The translations under genes were made by a program, and so were the position numbers. Below are positions 19,229 through 28,939 of a stretch of DNA of 64,000 bases, piece after piece (position 1 is the stretch's first letter; every line of letters starts with the position of its first letter). The notes below the pieces were generated by a model. That model did no database searches, was not told the origin of the DNA, and saw only the letters and a program-made list of their open reading frames with translations. The stretch comes from Vibrio sp. FE10 (lineage in GTDB: Bacteria > Pseudomonadota > Gammaproteobacteria > Enterobacterales > Vibrionaceae). The DNA lies in NCBI RefSeq assembly GCF_030297155.1, contig NZ_AP028067.1:1302001-1366000 (forward strand). Reading direction: 5' to 3'.

Positions 19229-19252
19229 AAAGGCAGGATATACCTGCCTTTT
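19229..19252. terminator. Bidirectional terminator between convergent genes
   Basis: AAAGGCAGG, loop ATATA, CCTGCCTTTTG, between the small membrane protein gene on the plus strand and metC on the minus strand. Confidence 0.75.
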
Positions 19253-19280
19253 GTGTTTCTAGATGAATTATCAACGTAGA

Positions 19281-20465
19281 TTAAACTAGAGCGTTGTAAC
19301 GCTCTAAGCCAGCCTCTAGGTCTGCAATCAAGTCATCGACGTCTTCCAAGCCGATATGAACGCGTATCAGTGTTCCTTCGAAGTTTGGATTTGCTACTGT
19401 TCTCAAGCTGTTAAAGCTGCTCGGTTCATTGGCTAGAATCAAACTCTCAAATCCACCCCATGAGTAACCCATGCTGAAGTGTGTCATACCATCAAGTAGA
19501 GCTGTGGTCGCTTGTGGATTTGAATTTTTCAGAATGAACGAGAACAGGCCATTACCGCCAGTGAAGTCTCGCTTAAAGAATTCATGACCAGGGCAAGACT
19601 CAAGAGCAGGGTGACGAACATGGTCAACCTCAGGGCGAGTCTCTAACCACTTAGCGACTTTTAAGCTGCTTTCAGCGTGTTGGCGAAGTCGAACGTCAAG
19701 AGTTCGAATACCGCGAAGACCAAGATAAGCGTCATCTGGAGACACGCATTGTCCCATCAAGTAACTCTGTTCTCGCAGTTGATCCCAGCATTTCTCGTTG
19801 GCAACAGCGGTACCTAGCATGACATCTGAGTGGCCCACGATGTATTTGGTCGCTGCTTGAATCGATATATCAACACCGAAATCAAACGGTGAGAAGTTCA
19901 CACCTGCCGCCCAAGTATTATCAAGCATAACGATGATGTCATGTTCGTGAGCAATACGAGCCAGAGTCGGAACATCTTGAACTTCCATGGTTACTGAACC
20001 CGGAGACTCGGTAAATAATACCTTGGTATTTGGCTTGATAAGGTCTTGGATACCTTCGCCAATCGTTGGTTCGTAGTAAGTCGTTTCTACGCCCATCTTC
20101 TTCATGATGGTGTCACAGAAATCACGCGTCGGCTCGTAACAGGTATCGACCATTAAGATGTGATCACCGGTTTCAACAAACGATAAGATTGCGTTTGAGA
20201 TTGCTGCAGTACCACAAGGGTATAGAGCACAGCCTGCACCGCCTTCAACTTCAACCATTGCATCTTGAAATGCGAAATGAGTCGTGGTGCCACGGCGTCC
20301 GTAGAAAAGTGTCTTGTTAGCGCGATTAACGGTCGCTTTGCGTTTCTCTTCTACCGTGTTGAAAACAACAGTTGAAGCGCGTTGCACGGGTGGGTTAACG
20401 ACGCCATTGGTCCACTTCTTATCACGACCTGCAGTGATGAGTTTGGTGGTTTTACTTTCGGACAT
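19281..20465 (-). CDS. metC: Cystathionine beta-lyase
   Basis: PLP enzyme that splits cystathionine to homocysteine, pyruvate and ammonia in methionine synthesis. The 394-residue protein has the Cys/Met metabolism PLP fold. Substrate and cofactor motifs include [25 protein letters not shown], and the PLP-lysine motif [18 protein letters not shown] (Lys near residue 211). MetC is favoured over MetB by the [19 protein letters not shown] and WGGFESLI segments. A recognisable MetJ box was not convincing. It lies 200 bp downstream of cls on the same strand but is probably separately transcribed. Confidence 0.92.
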   Translation of the reverse strand: MSESKTTKLITAGRDKKWTNGVVNPPVQRASTVVFNTVEEKRKATVNRANKTLFYGRRGTTTHFAFQDAMVEVEGGAGCALYPCGTAAISNAILSFVETGDHILMVDTCYEPTRDFCDTIMKKMGVETTYYEPTIGEGIQDLIKPNTKVLFTESPGSVTMEVQDVPTLARIAHEHDIIVMLDNTWAAGVNFSPFDFGVDISIQAATKYIVGHSDVMLGTAVANEKCWDQLREQSYLMGQCVSPDDAYLGLRGIRTLDVRLRQHAESSLKVAKWLETRPEVDHVRHPALESCPGHEFFKRDFTGGNGLFSFILKNSNPQATTALLDGMTHFSMGYSWGGFESLILANEPSSFNSLRTVANPNFEGTLIRVHIGLEDVDDLIADLEAGLERYNALV

Positions 20466-20665
20466 GCTGTGAATTCCTTATCGATCGGTTATGTCCTATT
20501 TAAAACATGCGAAGAGGCATCAAAGCAAGAGGAGAGGTTGAGTTTTTACGGTTTTCTTTCGCTTTTTAACTTTTCAGTGCGTTTTTCAATGAAAGGCTAA
20601 AAAGCGATAGATATAAAAGTCGTGATAGATTTTAACGTCTTGATGTATTCGCGACTTTGTTCACG

Positions 20666-22120
20666 TTAGAGCAGCGGGTTAAATAAGTAGAACAGCCTTT
20701 CAAAGAAACGGTTTCTCAAATTCCTTTTTTCCCATTGTTCCAATTCAACAGGATGAGAAGAATCAATATAGGACTGCTGTAATTCAGATAGCTGTTGAGT
20801 GAAGTGCACATCATCCACAGCAAGCGTCACTTCAAAGTTCAGCCACAAACTGCGCATGTCGATATTGACCGTCCCAATCAAGCAAAACTCTTCATCGATC
20901 ACTACCGATTTGGTATGAAGAAGGCCACCGTAAAACTCATAGATCTTTACGCCAGCTTCAAGAAGTTCTGTGTAAAACGCGCGAGAAGCCCATTTGACCA
21001 TCAATGAATCGTTGTTGTGTGGAATAATCAGTTCTACGTTAACACCACGCTGCGCGGTCATTTTAAGTGTTTCTAGTAAGTCGGCACTGGGTACGAAGTA
21101 GGGCGTAGTGATACGAACAGAGTGATTCGCCTGATTAATCGCAATGGTCAGAACTTGCAGGATCAAATATTCCGGCATACCCGGACCAGACGGAACCACT
21201 TGCACTGGGTGATGAGTCTTTATTTCTTCGACAGCACACTCCGGTAGGTCAGGAAGAATGCGTACACCTGTTTCAACTTCCCAATCCCAACCATGAATTG
21301 CAGACAATACGTTAACCGTAGGCCCAGTCACGCGCACCATGACGTCGATCCATTGACCTACGCCTGAACCTTGTTTGAAATACGCAGGATCGACCATATT
21401 CATTGAACCTGTGTAGGCAATGGTCTCATCAATCACGATGATTTTACGATGTTGCCTCAAATCGAGACGTCGTAAAAAAATACGCCAAGGGCTAACTTCT
21501 AATGCTTGCACAACGTGAACGCCAGCGTCTTTCATCATTGAATGCCAATGGCTTTTGAAGAATCGAGGGCTACCTGCAGAATCGAGTAAAACCTTAACAT
21601 CGACACCGCGTTTCGCCGCTCGTATTAAAGCCGATGCGACTGAATCAGTGAGGCCGCCAGGGTGCCAAATATAGAAAACCATTTTGATGCTGGTCTGGGC
21701 ATTTTCTATATCTTCGATAATTGCGTGTAGGATCTCATTGGGTGAAGATTGCAATGAAAGTGTGTTTCCACTGAGCGCAGGAATGCCCATTCGGTTGTTA
21801 CAAAGCTCATCGATCTTGTGGATAGGGGAGCCAATTTTACCGGGAAGGTGGAGCTGACAATCATTTAATTGTCGGAACCAATCACCAAAGGGAGTAAACA
21901 TGCGATGTGCGCGCTCAGCCCTTTTTTTACCTAGGTTTAGCTCACCGAAAAGGAAGTAACAAGCGACCCCAACAATCGGGATAATGTAGATAACCATCAG
22001 CCACGCGAGAGAAACACTCACTGAGCGTCGTTTTAGTACGACACGGAAAGTCACACCGGCTACGAGAACCCAGTACAAAGCGACAGAAGCTAAAGTTAAA
22101 AAATGGTAGAGCTTTTCCAC
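20666..22120 (-). CDS. cls: Cardiolipin synthase
   Basis: Makes cardiolipin from two phosphatidylglycerols at the inner membrane. It is a 484-residue phospholipase D family protein with two N-terminal helices (residues 9-27 and 38-58). Two HKD motifs are present: HRKIIVIDETIAYTGSMN and HTKSVVIDEEFCLIGTVN. This length and the pair of membrane helices match ClsA rather than the shorter ClsB or ClsC. It is transcribed away from the NSS transporter gene. Confidence 0.93.
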   Translation of the reverse strand: MEKLYHFLTLASVALYWVLVAGVTFRVVLKRRSVSVSLAWLMVIYIIPIVGVACYFLFGELNLGKKRAERAHRMFTPFGDWFRQLNDCQLHLPGKIGSPIHKIDELCNNRMGIPALSGNTLSLQSSPNEILHAIIEDIENAQTSIKMVFYIWHPGGLTDSVASALIRAAKRGVDVKVLLDSAGSPRFFKSHWHSMMKDAGVHVVQALEVSPWRIFLRRLDLRQHRKIIVIDETIAYTGSMNMVDPAYFKQGSGVGQWIDVMVRVTGPTVNVLSAIHGWDWEVETGVRILPDLPECAVEEIKTHHPVQVVPSGPGMPEYLILQVLTIAINQANHSVRITTPYFVPSADLLETLKMTAQRGVNVELIIPHNNDSLMVKWASRAFYTELLEAGVKIYEFYGGLLHTKSVVIDEEFCLIGTVNIDMRSLWLNFEVTLAVDDVHFTQQLSELQQSYIDSSHPVELEQWEKRNLRNRFFERLFYLFNPLL

Positions 22121-22487
22121 ATTGAATACTCGAAAAAAGAGACACTTAGATAGTAATGCTATTTTGCCAATATGGGAATTTGCGGAATCAACTATTTACA
22201 AAATAGAGTAAAAGCGGTAAACAGGTGAAAGTTGTTAAGTTTTAGTTAACTTAAGACGAAAACGATTGTTTTGTACGAAAAGTCGGCATTTAACCATAAA
22301 AATTTACATTGGTAACGAAATATGTACGGTTCGCACTTCCAATTTTATTCTTAAACTGGTTTACTTGCTATATAACGAGCGTCAATCAAATCTTTTAGGT
22401 GTGTAAATTTTTTTATACACCTTATCTTTTAAAGACGCCACCCAAAGCAAAACACAACATCACATAACACAAAAGTTTGGAGTACAC
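22121..22487 (+). promoter_or_regulatory. Intergenic region with leader hairpin before the NSS transporter gene
   Basis: This 367-bp gap holds the divergent promoters of cls and the transporter gene. The clearest element is an inverted repeat at 22397-22422, AGGTGTGTA, T-rich loop, TATACACCT, lying about 65 bp before the GTG start and so probably in the transcript leader. An AT-rich TTGCTATATAAC at about 22367 could be a -10 region. No known riboswitch was recognised. Confidence 0.35.
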
Positions 22488-23921
22488 GTGGCTACTAGTA
22501 ATACAACCACAACACCCCGCGATACCTGGGGTTCGAAGTTAGGATTCGTAATGGCTGCAGCAGGTTCTGCTGTTGGCTTAGGTAACATCTGGAAATTCCC
22601 ATACACAGCAGGCGAAAGTGGCGGCGGTGCATTCGTTGCAATTTACCTGTTTTTTGTAATCTTCATTGGTTTCAGTGTCATGCTGACTGAATTTGCGATT
22701 GGCCGTCATACGCAAAAATCAGCAGTAGGTGCATTTAAATCGACTGACCGTCGTTGGACGTTCGCTGGTGTTATCGGCGTAGTCAGTGGTCTACTTATCA
22801 TGGGTTTCTACCCTGTAGTAGGTGGCTGGTCTATCGCATACATCGGTAAAATTGCTGGTGGTCTACTAGACGCACCTGAAGCAATTGGCGACAGCTTCGG
22901 TGGCTTTATCTCAAATCCAGTTCAACCACTTATGTGGATGGGCCTATACCTACTACTTAACGTTGTCATCGTTATGAAGGGTATTTCTGGCGGTATTGAG
23001 AAAGCGGGTAAGATTCTGATGCCACTTCTTTTCATCATCCTTATCGTGGTATCAATCAAAGGCCTAATGCTTCCGGGCGCGATGGCTGGTCTTGAATTCC
23101 TATTCAGCCCTGACTTCTCTAAAGTAGACAGCGGTGTAATCCTAGCTGCACTAGGTCAAGCATTCTTCTCACTATCTCTTGGTATGGGTTGTATGTTGAC
23201 TTACGGTTCTTACCTTAAGAAGAAAGAGAACCTAGTTCAAACTACAGCGATGGTTACAGCGATGGATACAGGCGTTGCTATCCTAGCTGGTGTTGCAATG
23301 TTCCCTGCAATGTTCGCATTCGGTATGGAACCTGCAGCTGGTCCTGGTCTAGTATTCGTTGTTGTTCCTCAGCTATTCGCTGAAATGGGCGGCGTAGTTG
23401 GTCTTCTATTCGCTCTTATGTTCTTCGTTGGCCTAAGTGTTGCGGCACTAACGTCTTCAGTATCTCTACTTGAAGTTGTGGTTTCGTACCTAATCGATGA
23501 GAAAGGCATGAAGCGTGTGACTGCAGTACTGTCTGCAAGTGTAGTAATGGCGATTCTATGTATCTTCGCTTCTCTATCACTTGGTGGCTTCGGTCCAACA
23601 CTGTTCGGTACTGGTGCGTTCGATATCTTCGACCTACTAACTGATAAGATCTTCCTAGCAGTTGGCGGTATGTTGGTATGTATCTTCGCTGGTTGGAGAC
23701 TGAACCGTGCTGACCTAGAGAAAGAAATCACTAACGACGGTGAAGTATCTTTCCCACTATTCGGTCTATGGTACACACTCGTTAAGTACATCATCCCAGT
23801 AGCTATCGCTATCGTAGCGTTCATGGGTATCTCTTCTGGCTTCGACAGCGGTAAAGGTGCAATCATGCTACTAGGTATTGGTATCATTGCTGGCTCTGCG
23901 CTTATCTCTAAGAAGTTATAG
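22488..23921 (+). CDS. Sodium-dependent transporter, NSS (SNF) family
   Basis: Secondary transporter that imports an amino acid or amine with sodium. The 477-residue, roughly 12-helix protein has the NSS signature early on (WGSKLGFVMAAAGSAVGLGN, then IWKFPYTAGESGGGAFV). The sodium- and substrate-binding residues of helix 1 are recognisable. The start is GTG at 22488 with TTGGAGT seven bases upstream. The substrate cannot be assigned. Bacterial relatives carry tryptophan, tyrosine or leucine. The codon bias is strong (many CTA, GGT, GTA codons), suggesting high expression. Its 3' end begins a 16-bp tandem repeat that runs past the stop. Confidence 0.9.
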   Translation: MATSNTTTTPRDTWGSKLGFVMAAAGSAVGLGNIWKFPYTAGESGGGAFVAIYLFFVIFIGFSVMLTEFAIGRHTQKSAVGAFKSTDRRWTFAGVIGVVSGLLIMGFYPVVGGWSIAYIGKIAGGLLDAPEAIGDSFGGFISNPVQPLMWMGLYLLLNVVIVMKGISGGIEKAGKILMPLLFIILIVVSIKGLMLPGAMAGLEFLFSPDFSKVDSGVILAALGQAFFSLSLGMGCMLTYGSYLKKKENLVQTTAMVTAMDTGVAILAGVAMFPAMFAFGMEPAAGPGLVFVVVPQLFAEMGGVVGLLFALMFFVGLSVAALTSSVSLLEVVVSYLIDEKGMKRVTAVLSASVVMAILCIFASLSLGGFGPTLFGTGAFDIFDLLTDKIFLAVGGMLVCIFAGWRLNRADLEKEITNDGEVSFPLFGLWYTLVKYIIPVAIAIVAFMGISSGFDSGKGAIMLLGIGIIAGSALISKKL

Positions 23922-23985
23922 TTCTAAGAAACTATAGTTTTAAAAAGCTAAAGTTCTAAGAAACCATAGCTCTAAGAAGCGATAA
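23906..23985. repeat. Five tandem 16-bp units spanning a stop codon
   Basis: The units are CTCTAAGAAGTTATAG (includes the last codons and TAG stop of the NSS gene), TTCTAAGAAACTATAG, TTTTAAAAAGCTAAAG, TTCTAAGAAACCATAG and CTCTAAGAAGCGATAA. The period is exactly 16 bp through all five. Copies 2-5 are noncoding and have diverged, so the array looks like old slippage copies of the gene's 3' end. Confidence 0.85.
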
Positions 23986-24010
23986 TCGCGAGTTACAGTA
24001 AGTTAAGAAA

Positions 24011-24037
24011 CGGGAGCCAATGGCTCCCGTTTTTTTA
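24011..24037 (+). terminator. Rho-independent terminator after the NSS gene
   Basis: CGGGAGCCAATGGCTCCCG stem followed by TTTTTTTAT, just after the 16-bp repeat array. Confidence 0.9.
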
Positions 24038-24158
24038 TGCTATTAACTTAATTATCATCGAAAAATAAAAACCTTACATTCACTAAAGTTATCCGTGTGA
24101 TAGCCGATATACTTATCGGTTAGGCCAATTGAGCCTGTATTTTTTAGGTAGGTGTTGT

Positions 24159-25775
24159 GTGAAATTGTCAGTGAGAAAGAAACTGTATGCCGGTTTTGGC
24201 TCTATATTGGCGGTGCTTGTCACGTTAGTCAGTATTGTGTGGATAGAAGTGATTGGGGCTCACAAGAGCGCTGATGAAATTAGAATGGACGATGTGCCGG
24301 GTACGGTCACTTACCTTGTTCTGATAGATGAAGCAGGAGACGTCTACCGAGATGCATTAGGTGCGATTATTCAGGTCGACAATGCACTCAATGATTACCG
24401 CTCGAATAAGAACGAGTTTGCTCAAGCTATCGCAGAAGCAAAACGTTTAGAAAGTCGAGGCTCAGAAGACCATCGTCGTATTCAGCGAATCGAAGAGCTA
24501 ATGGGACGCTTCACTCAAGAGTTTGAATCGAAGCTTGTACCTAAGATCAACGATGAGTCTGCGCTGTTATCGAATATCCAGCAGCTTCGTTCTTTATATG
24601 AGAGCAACTTAATCCCAGTTGAAAACTTACTAGACCAAGCATCAGCAAGTGAGCGTGCGGATACAGAGCAATCACTGCTTGTATTAACCGAGTCGTTTAC
24701 CACGATTGAACGTACCATTATGGTGTTGTCTGGCATTGCGATTGTATTTGGTAGTGTGATTGCGTATGTACTGTCTAGCTCTATCACTAACCGTTTAACT
24801 CGCGTTGAACAGGTAGCGCGACGTGTAGCAAATGGTGACTTAACGGCCGGAGATATCGTTGATGATTCGGGTGATGAACTGGCTGACTTAGCTCAGTCCA
24901 TTAACCAGATGCAGAAATCATTGGTAGATCTATTGGGTTCTATCTCTTCTGTGACCAACCAAGTTCAATCGGTTACCGGAGAACTGTCGTCGATTAGTCA
25001 TGACATCGTTTCTGGTGCGTCGGCACAAGCGGATAAAGCGAACCTGATTGCAACAGCAGCAGAAGAGTTAAGCTTAACCATCTCTGAAGTGGCTCAGCAG
25101 GGCACTTCTACTTATGAAGAAGCTCGACGTTCTGAGTCTTCGGCAGAAGATGGCCGTAATGTGATAGTAGAGATGGTGGCAAGCATTCAACAAGTCTCTG
25201 CTCAAATGAGTGATATGTCGGTACAGATGAACACGCTAGGTTCACATGGTGAACAAATTGGTAGCGTGATTAAAGTGATTGAAGACATTGCTGAGCAAAC
25301 CAACCTGTTGGCTTTGAATGCGGCGATTGAAGCGGCACGTGCTGGTGAGTTTGGACGTGGTTTTGCCGTAGTCGCTGACGAAGTAAGAGCGTTGGCTGAA
25401 AGAACCACCAAAGCGACGCAAGAAGTGTCTGGCATCATCCAATCGATCCAGTCTGGTACTCAAGAAGCCGTGACTTACACTCAAGACAACTGTCGTTTAG
25501 TTGAAATTGGTGTAGAGCAAAGCACAGGGGCGGTATCGGCTCTAGAAGCGATTGTTAGCGGTGCTGGCAATGTACAAAGCATGGTCAACTCTATCGCGAC
25601 CGCGGCAGAAGAACAGACGGCTGTGACCAAAGAAATTGCTGCGGATATTACCGCGATCAGTGATATCTCAGAGCAATCCTTGCAACTGGCGACTCGCAGT
25701 TCTGAAAATACACTGGGCTTGAATGCCAAGGTTGCGGAGCTAGAAGCTCTGGTTGGTAAGTTCAAACTTGCTTAG
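24159..25775 (+). CDS. Methyl-accepting chemotaxis protein
   Basis: Chemoreceptor that signals to CheA/CheW from the inner membrane. The N-terminal helix is near residues 10-28, and a periplasmic four-helix-type sensor domain of about 165 residues follows. The second helix ([22 protein letters not shown]) leads to HAMP and the signalling domain. The conserved hairpin tip is [20 protein letters not shown], followed by [19 protein letters not shown] prefer GTG at 24159, where AGGTAGG lies upstream, over a TTG ten codons earlier. There is no C-terminal NWETF-type pentapeptide, so adaptation enzymes would act in trans. The ligand is unknown. Confidence 0.93.
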   Translation: MKLSVRKKLYAGFGSILAVLVTLVSIVWIEVIGAHKSADEIRMDDVPGTVTYLVLIDEAGDVYRDALGAIIQVDNALNDYRSNKNEFAQAIAEAKRLESRGSEDHRRIQRIEELMGRFTQEFESKLVPKINDESALLSNIQQLRSLYESNLIPVENLLDQASASERADTEQSLLVLTESFTTIERTIMVLSGIAIVFGSVIAYVLSSSITNRLTRVEQVARRVANGDLTAGDIVDDSGDELADLAQSINQMQKSLVDLLGSISSVTNQVQSVTGELSSISHDIVSGASAQADKANLIATAAEELSLTISEVAQQGTSTYEEARRSESSAEDGRNVIVEMVASIQQVSAQMSDMSVQMNTLGSHGEQIGSVIKVIEDIAEQTNLLALNAAIEAARAGEFGRGFAVVADEVRALAERTTKATQEVSGIIQSIQSGTQEAVTYTQDNCRLVEIGVEQSTGAVSALEAIVSGAGNVQSMVNSIATAAEEQTAVTKEIAADITAISDISEQSLQLATRSSENTLGLNAKVAELEALVGKFKLA

Positions 25776-25835
25776 TGCTTAGTTTGTTTTCAATAGGGAC
25801 TAAAAATCCATTACTGAAAGCGGACAATTAAAAAG

Positions 25836-25877
25836 AAGCCCAATGATTCAATGTTTATTGAGTTAGTTGGGCTTTTT
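25836..25877 (+). terminator. Rho-independent terminator after the chemoreceptor gene
   Basis: AAGCCCAA and TTGGGCTT flank a 23-base loop, with TTT after. It covers the candidate start at 25851 of the following reading frame, which argues for that gene's ATG at 25941. Confidence 0.75.
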
Positions 25878-25940
25878 CGTAGCTGGAATCTGGGTTCAGA
25901 CACGGTATACTCCACGCTCTACAATGGAGCTAGCCTTTAC

Positions 25941-26639
25941 ATGTTCGACATTCTTCTGAACCATTCAGATTTTTTACTCATTAATAAGCACCCTGGAGTC
26001 AGCGTCCACAAAGACGATGGTGACACCATGCTGCTGCAAGAAGTCGCTAATGCGCTTAATGAGCCGAAGTTATATCTCGTTCACCGCCTCGATAAAATGA
26101 CCTCAGGTATTCTGCTGTTAGCAAAGAATGCCTCGGCAGCGAGTGAGCTTTCACAGCTGTTCGCAAAGCGTGAAGTAGAGAAGTACTACCTTGCGATTGG
26201 TTCGAAGAAGCCAAAGAAAAAGCAGGGGTTGATCTCTGGTGATATGGAACGTTCACGACGTTCAAGCTGGAAACTACTGACAAGCAAAGAAAATCCAGCG
26301 ATTACCCAGTTTTTATCTGCAACCGCTGAACCCGGCGAGCGTCTGCTGTTATGCAAACCTTATACGGGACGCACGCATCAGATCCGTGTTGCGATGAAGT
26401 CGATCGGCTCGGCCATTGTTGGTGACCCTATTTATAATCCATCGAGTGAGGCTGATAGAGGCTATCTGCATGCCTTCGCGATTCGATTTACCTATCAATC
26501 ACAAGCCTACGAATATGTCTGCGACCCAAGGAACCTCGATTCCTTAGGTAAGAAATGGCATCAAGAGATGGTGTCTGCTGGTTTAGACAGTTGGCTTGAA
26601 CCTTGGTCATTAACTTGGCCGAAGCTAAATACTAAGTGA
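25941..26639 (+). CDS. RluA-family pseudouridine synthase
   Basis: Converts uridine to pseudouridine in RNA. The catalytic motif HRLDKMTSGILLLAK, with the active-site Asp, lies near residue 55. PYTGRTHQIRVAMKSIG and GDPIYN follow, all typical of the RluA class. It has 232 residues from the ATG at 25941, no S4 domain and a short N-terminus (MFDILLNHSDFLLINKHPG). This fits the small RluA-like subfamily of uncertain target rather than RluC or RluD. The earlier frame opening at 25851 overlaps the upstream terminator. It overlaps the next gene, or abuts it by 8 bp with the later start. Confidence 0.85.
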   Translation: MFDILLNHSDFLLINKHPGVSVHKDDGDTMLLQEVANALNEPKLYLVHRLDKMTSGILLLAKNASAASELSQLFAKREVEKYYLAIGSKKPKKKQGLISGDMERSRRSSWKLLTSKENPAITQFLSATAEPGERLLLCKPYTGRTHQIRVAMKSIGSAIVGDPIYNPSSEADRGYLHAFAIRFTYQSQAYEYVCDPRNLDSLGKKWHQEMVSAGLDSWLEPWSLTWPKLNTK

Positions 26640-26647
26640 GTGAAATA

Positions 26648-27601
26648 ATGGAAGCATCAGCTTTACCTCTGTTTTTTAGTCATATTGAACAGCAACTTAA
26701 TGAAGTGCCGAATGAACTACGCCGTATTTTTCACGGTCGTGGTAAGTTTTGGCCAGGCCTAGATCAACTGACATGTGATTGGGTTGATGGGCAGCTACTG
26801 GTTAACGTATTCAAAGAAGTAGACGATGAGTTCTTGTCATCTCTTAAAGCCGGACTGGTTGACTTGACCAATAAAGACATCTGGCAAGCAAAGCAGGGCA
26901 CGAGTATTGTTCTGCAACACCGCTATGCCGATGGCGCGCCTTCAGAGGTTTTATGGGGCGAACTTAATGACTCTCCGGTTGTGGTTGAGCATGGTCTTAA
27001 GTACCAATTAGATATTGGCCGTAATCAGAACTTTGGTTTGTTCCTAGACATGCGTAATGGTCGTCAGTGGGTGCAAGAAAATGCCAAGGATAAGAATGTT
27101 CTTAACCTGTTCGCATACACTTGTGGTTTCTCCGTCGCAGCTATCGCTGGTGGCGCTCGCCAATGCATGAACGTGGATATGTCTCGCGGTTCGTTGAATA
27201 AAGGCCGTGATAACCACCGTCTGAATGAACACGACATGCGCTCGGTTAATTTCCTTGGCTACGATATCTTCAAGTCGTGGGGAAAAATCAAGAAAGGCGG
27301 CCCTTACGAGCTAGTGATCATCGATCCGCCTTCGTTCCAAAAAGGCAGCTTTGCTTTAACTAAAGATTACAAAAAGATCTTACGTCGTTTGCCTGAGCTC
27401 CTAACAGAAGGTGGCGAAGTGATTGCTTGTGTCAACTCACCAGCAGTATCACCAAACTTCCTAATTGAGACGATGGCAGAAGAAGCGCCAAGCGTTGAGT
27501 TCATTGAGCGTTTAGACAACCCGCCTGAGTTTGTCGATGTTGACCTTGATTCAAGCCTTAAGGTACTGAGGTTTAAGATTAATGCTTCTGCTGACGCTTA
27601 A
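26648..27601 (+). CDS. Class I SAM-dependent methyltransferase (RlmI/RlmK-like)
   Basis: A Rossmann methyltransferase of about 317 residues related to the 23S rRNA cytosine/guanine methyltransferases of COG1092. Visible motifs are FGLFLDMRNGRQWV, the SAM loop VLNLFAYTCGFSVAA, and motif IV VIIDPPSFQKG, as in RlmI-type enzymes. It lacks the N-terminal PUA domain. A GTG at 26636 overlaps the previous stop (GTGA) and is an alternative start. Both genes are probably one RNA-modification operon ending in the terminator at 27623. The exact RNA site is unknown. Confidence 0.8.
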   Translation: MEASALPLFFSHIEQQLNEVPNELRRIFHGRGKFWPGLDQLTCDWVDGQLLVNVFKEVDDEFLSSLKAGLVDLTNKDIWQAKQGTSIVLQHRYADGAPSEVLWGELNDSPVVVEHGLKYQLDIGRNQNFGLFLDMRNGRQWVQENAKDKNVLNLFAYTCGFSVAAIAGGARQCMNVDMSRGSLNKGRDNHRLNEHDMRSVNFLGYDIFKSWGKIKKGGPYELVIIDPPSFQKGSFALTKDYKKILRRLPELLTEGGEVIACVNSPAVSPNFLIETMAEEAPSVEFIERLDNPPEFVDVDLDSSLKVLRFKINASADA

Positions 27602-27622
27602 TTGTTTTTAAACATCAGTTAG

Positions 27623-27653
27623 AAAAACGCCGCTCATATTGAGCGGCGTTTTT
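27623..27653. terminator. Bidirectional terminator
   Basis: AAAAACGCCGCTC, loop ATATT, GAGCGGCGTTTTT. It serves the methyltransferase gene on the plus strand and ynjF on the minus strand. Confidence 0.92.
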
Positions 27654-27678
27654 GTATCTTGTTTTTGTCGTTAGATTG

Positions 27679-28299
27679 CTAACTCTCTTGCTGAGTCTTG
27701 AGTGTCTGGAACCCAAAATAAATACGCATAAACGTAGTCAACCAACACGCTGCGCCAAAGGTATAAGCGATAATTGCAAAGTGTTGAGGCCAAATACAGA
27801 AAGCAATGAAACAAGCGATGGTTTCTGTGCCTTCGGTTAGCCCAGACATGTAGTAGAGTGACTTGTGCTTATAAACGGGGTTCTCGATGCCTCGTTTGCC
27901 TGCCATCACCGCAAACGCCAAAAAGCTGCTGCCCGTGCCGATAAAAGAGAAGATCAAAAATGCACCGGCAATAGCGTTGTGCTCTGGGTTCGCAATCACA
28001 AAACCAAAAGGGATTAATGAGTAGAAAAGGAAATCGAGGCTGATATCGAGGAAGCCGCCCGCATCACTGATGCCTTGGATTCGAGCCAAAGCGCCATCAA
28101 GCCCATCACACACTCTGTTCAATACAATGAATCCTAACGCCCACTCATATTGTTGAAATGCTAACGCAGGGAACGCTAAACAGCCGACTAAAAATCCGAA
28201 CAGGGTGGTTTGATTGGCCGTGATACCAAATTGGTTCAGTAACTTAGCTGATTGGTTTAATGGCCACTTAATGACCTTGATGGAGTACTTATCCAGCAT
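27679..28299 (-). CDS. ynjF: CDP-alcohol phosphatidyltransferase family protein, YnjF-like
   Basis: Inner-membrane enzyme family that joins a CDP-linked lipid to an alcohol. The signature DGLDGALAR, followed by GGFLDISLD, contains the four metal-binding aspartates, and about five further helices follow. The ATG at 28299 (MLDKYSIKVIKWPLNQ) overlaps ynjD by 11 bp. A frame opening 16 codons earlier lies wholly inside ynjD. The order ynjB-ynjC-ynjD-ynjF is shared with Escherichia coli (there ynjE intervenes), which supports the name. The alcohol substrate is not known. Confidence 0.82.
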   Translation of the reverse strand: MLDKYSIKVIKWPLNQSAKLLNQFGITANQTTLFGFLVGCLAFPALAFQQYEWALGFIVLNRVCDGLDGALARIQGISDAGGFLDISLDFLFYSLIPFGFVIANPEHNAIAGAFLIFSFIGTGSSFLAFAVMAGKRGIENPVYKHKSLYYMSGLTEGTETIACFIAFCIWPQHFAIIAYTFGAACWLTTFMRIYFGFQTLKTQQES

Positions 28300-28939
28300 T
28301 ATGATTTCTCCATGGCCAAGACAGCACTTGCGCCCCTTGAGGCACATCAGCTTCGTCGTGCGTCACCATCAGCGTAGGGATGTTGGCTTTTGTCAGCTGC
28401 TCAAACACCCAATCGCGAAACTGTGCTCTGAGCTCTTGGTCTAACTTACTGAACGGTTCATCAAGTAAAGCCAATTTAGGCTTCGCCAAAAGCATACGTG
28501 TTAAGCTTATTCTTGCTCTTTGGCCCCCGGATATTTGGTCAGGGAATGACTCAGCTAAATGAGTTAACTCAATGTCTTTTAACGCGGTCATTGCTTGCTG
28601 TTGACGAGCTGAACCCTTAACGGAATTAGGCAAAGAGAACGCCAAGTTCTCCCATACCTTGAGATGAGGGAACAACAAGTCATCTTGAAACAGAATTCCG
28701 ACTTCACGCTGATGTGATGGCAAGTCGTCGAGCTGAATGTCGTTCAAAACAACGGTGCCAGAATACGAAAACTCATCATTAAGGTGACCCGCTACGGCGT
28801 CCAACAAAGTCGATTTCCCGCAGCCACTCGGCCCCATCAAAGCCAATACTTGGCCTGATTCTAATGTTACGTTTAGCGCTGAAAACAGCGATACACCATC
28901 GTTTTTATGGATGGCGAGGTCGTTGAGGTGCAGACTCAT
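28289..28939 (-). CDS. ynjD: ABC transporter ATP-binding protein, YnjD-like
   Basis: ATPase of the YnjBCD importer, 216 residues. Walker A is GPSGCGKST (about 35-43), the signature is QISGGQRARISLTRML, and Walker B is LALLDEPFSKLD. The H-loop is VTHDEADV. It overlaps the permease gene by 35 bp. It resembles ThiQ/FbpC-type ATPases. The transported compound of Ynj systems is unproven, and a thiamine-like or other small solute is only inferred from the subfamily. Confidence 0.87.
   Translation of the reverse strand: MSLHLNDLAIHKNDGVSLFSALNVTLESGQVLALMGPSGCGKSTLLDAVAGHLNDEFSYSGTVVLNDIQLDDLPSHQREVGILFQDDLLFPHLKVWENLAFSLPNSVKGSARQQQAMTALKDIELTHLAESFPDQISGGQRARISLTRMLLAKPKLALLDEPFSKLDQELRAQFRDWVFEQLTKANIPTLMVTHDEADVPQGAQVLSWPWRNHNAG

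Noticed and set aside
20600..20645. Possible MetJ operator upstream of metC (AGACGTTA on the minus strand)
   Set aside because: Only one 8-base half-site with six of eight matches, and the adjoining octamers fit poorly. MetJ needs at least two tandem boxes.
23369..23887. 172-codon open frame antisense to the NSS transporter
   Set aside because: It lies fully inside a clear conserved gene with strong codon bias. It has a Ser/Pro-rich shadow composition and no ribosome site.
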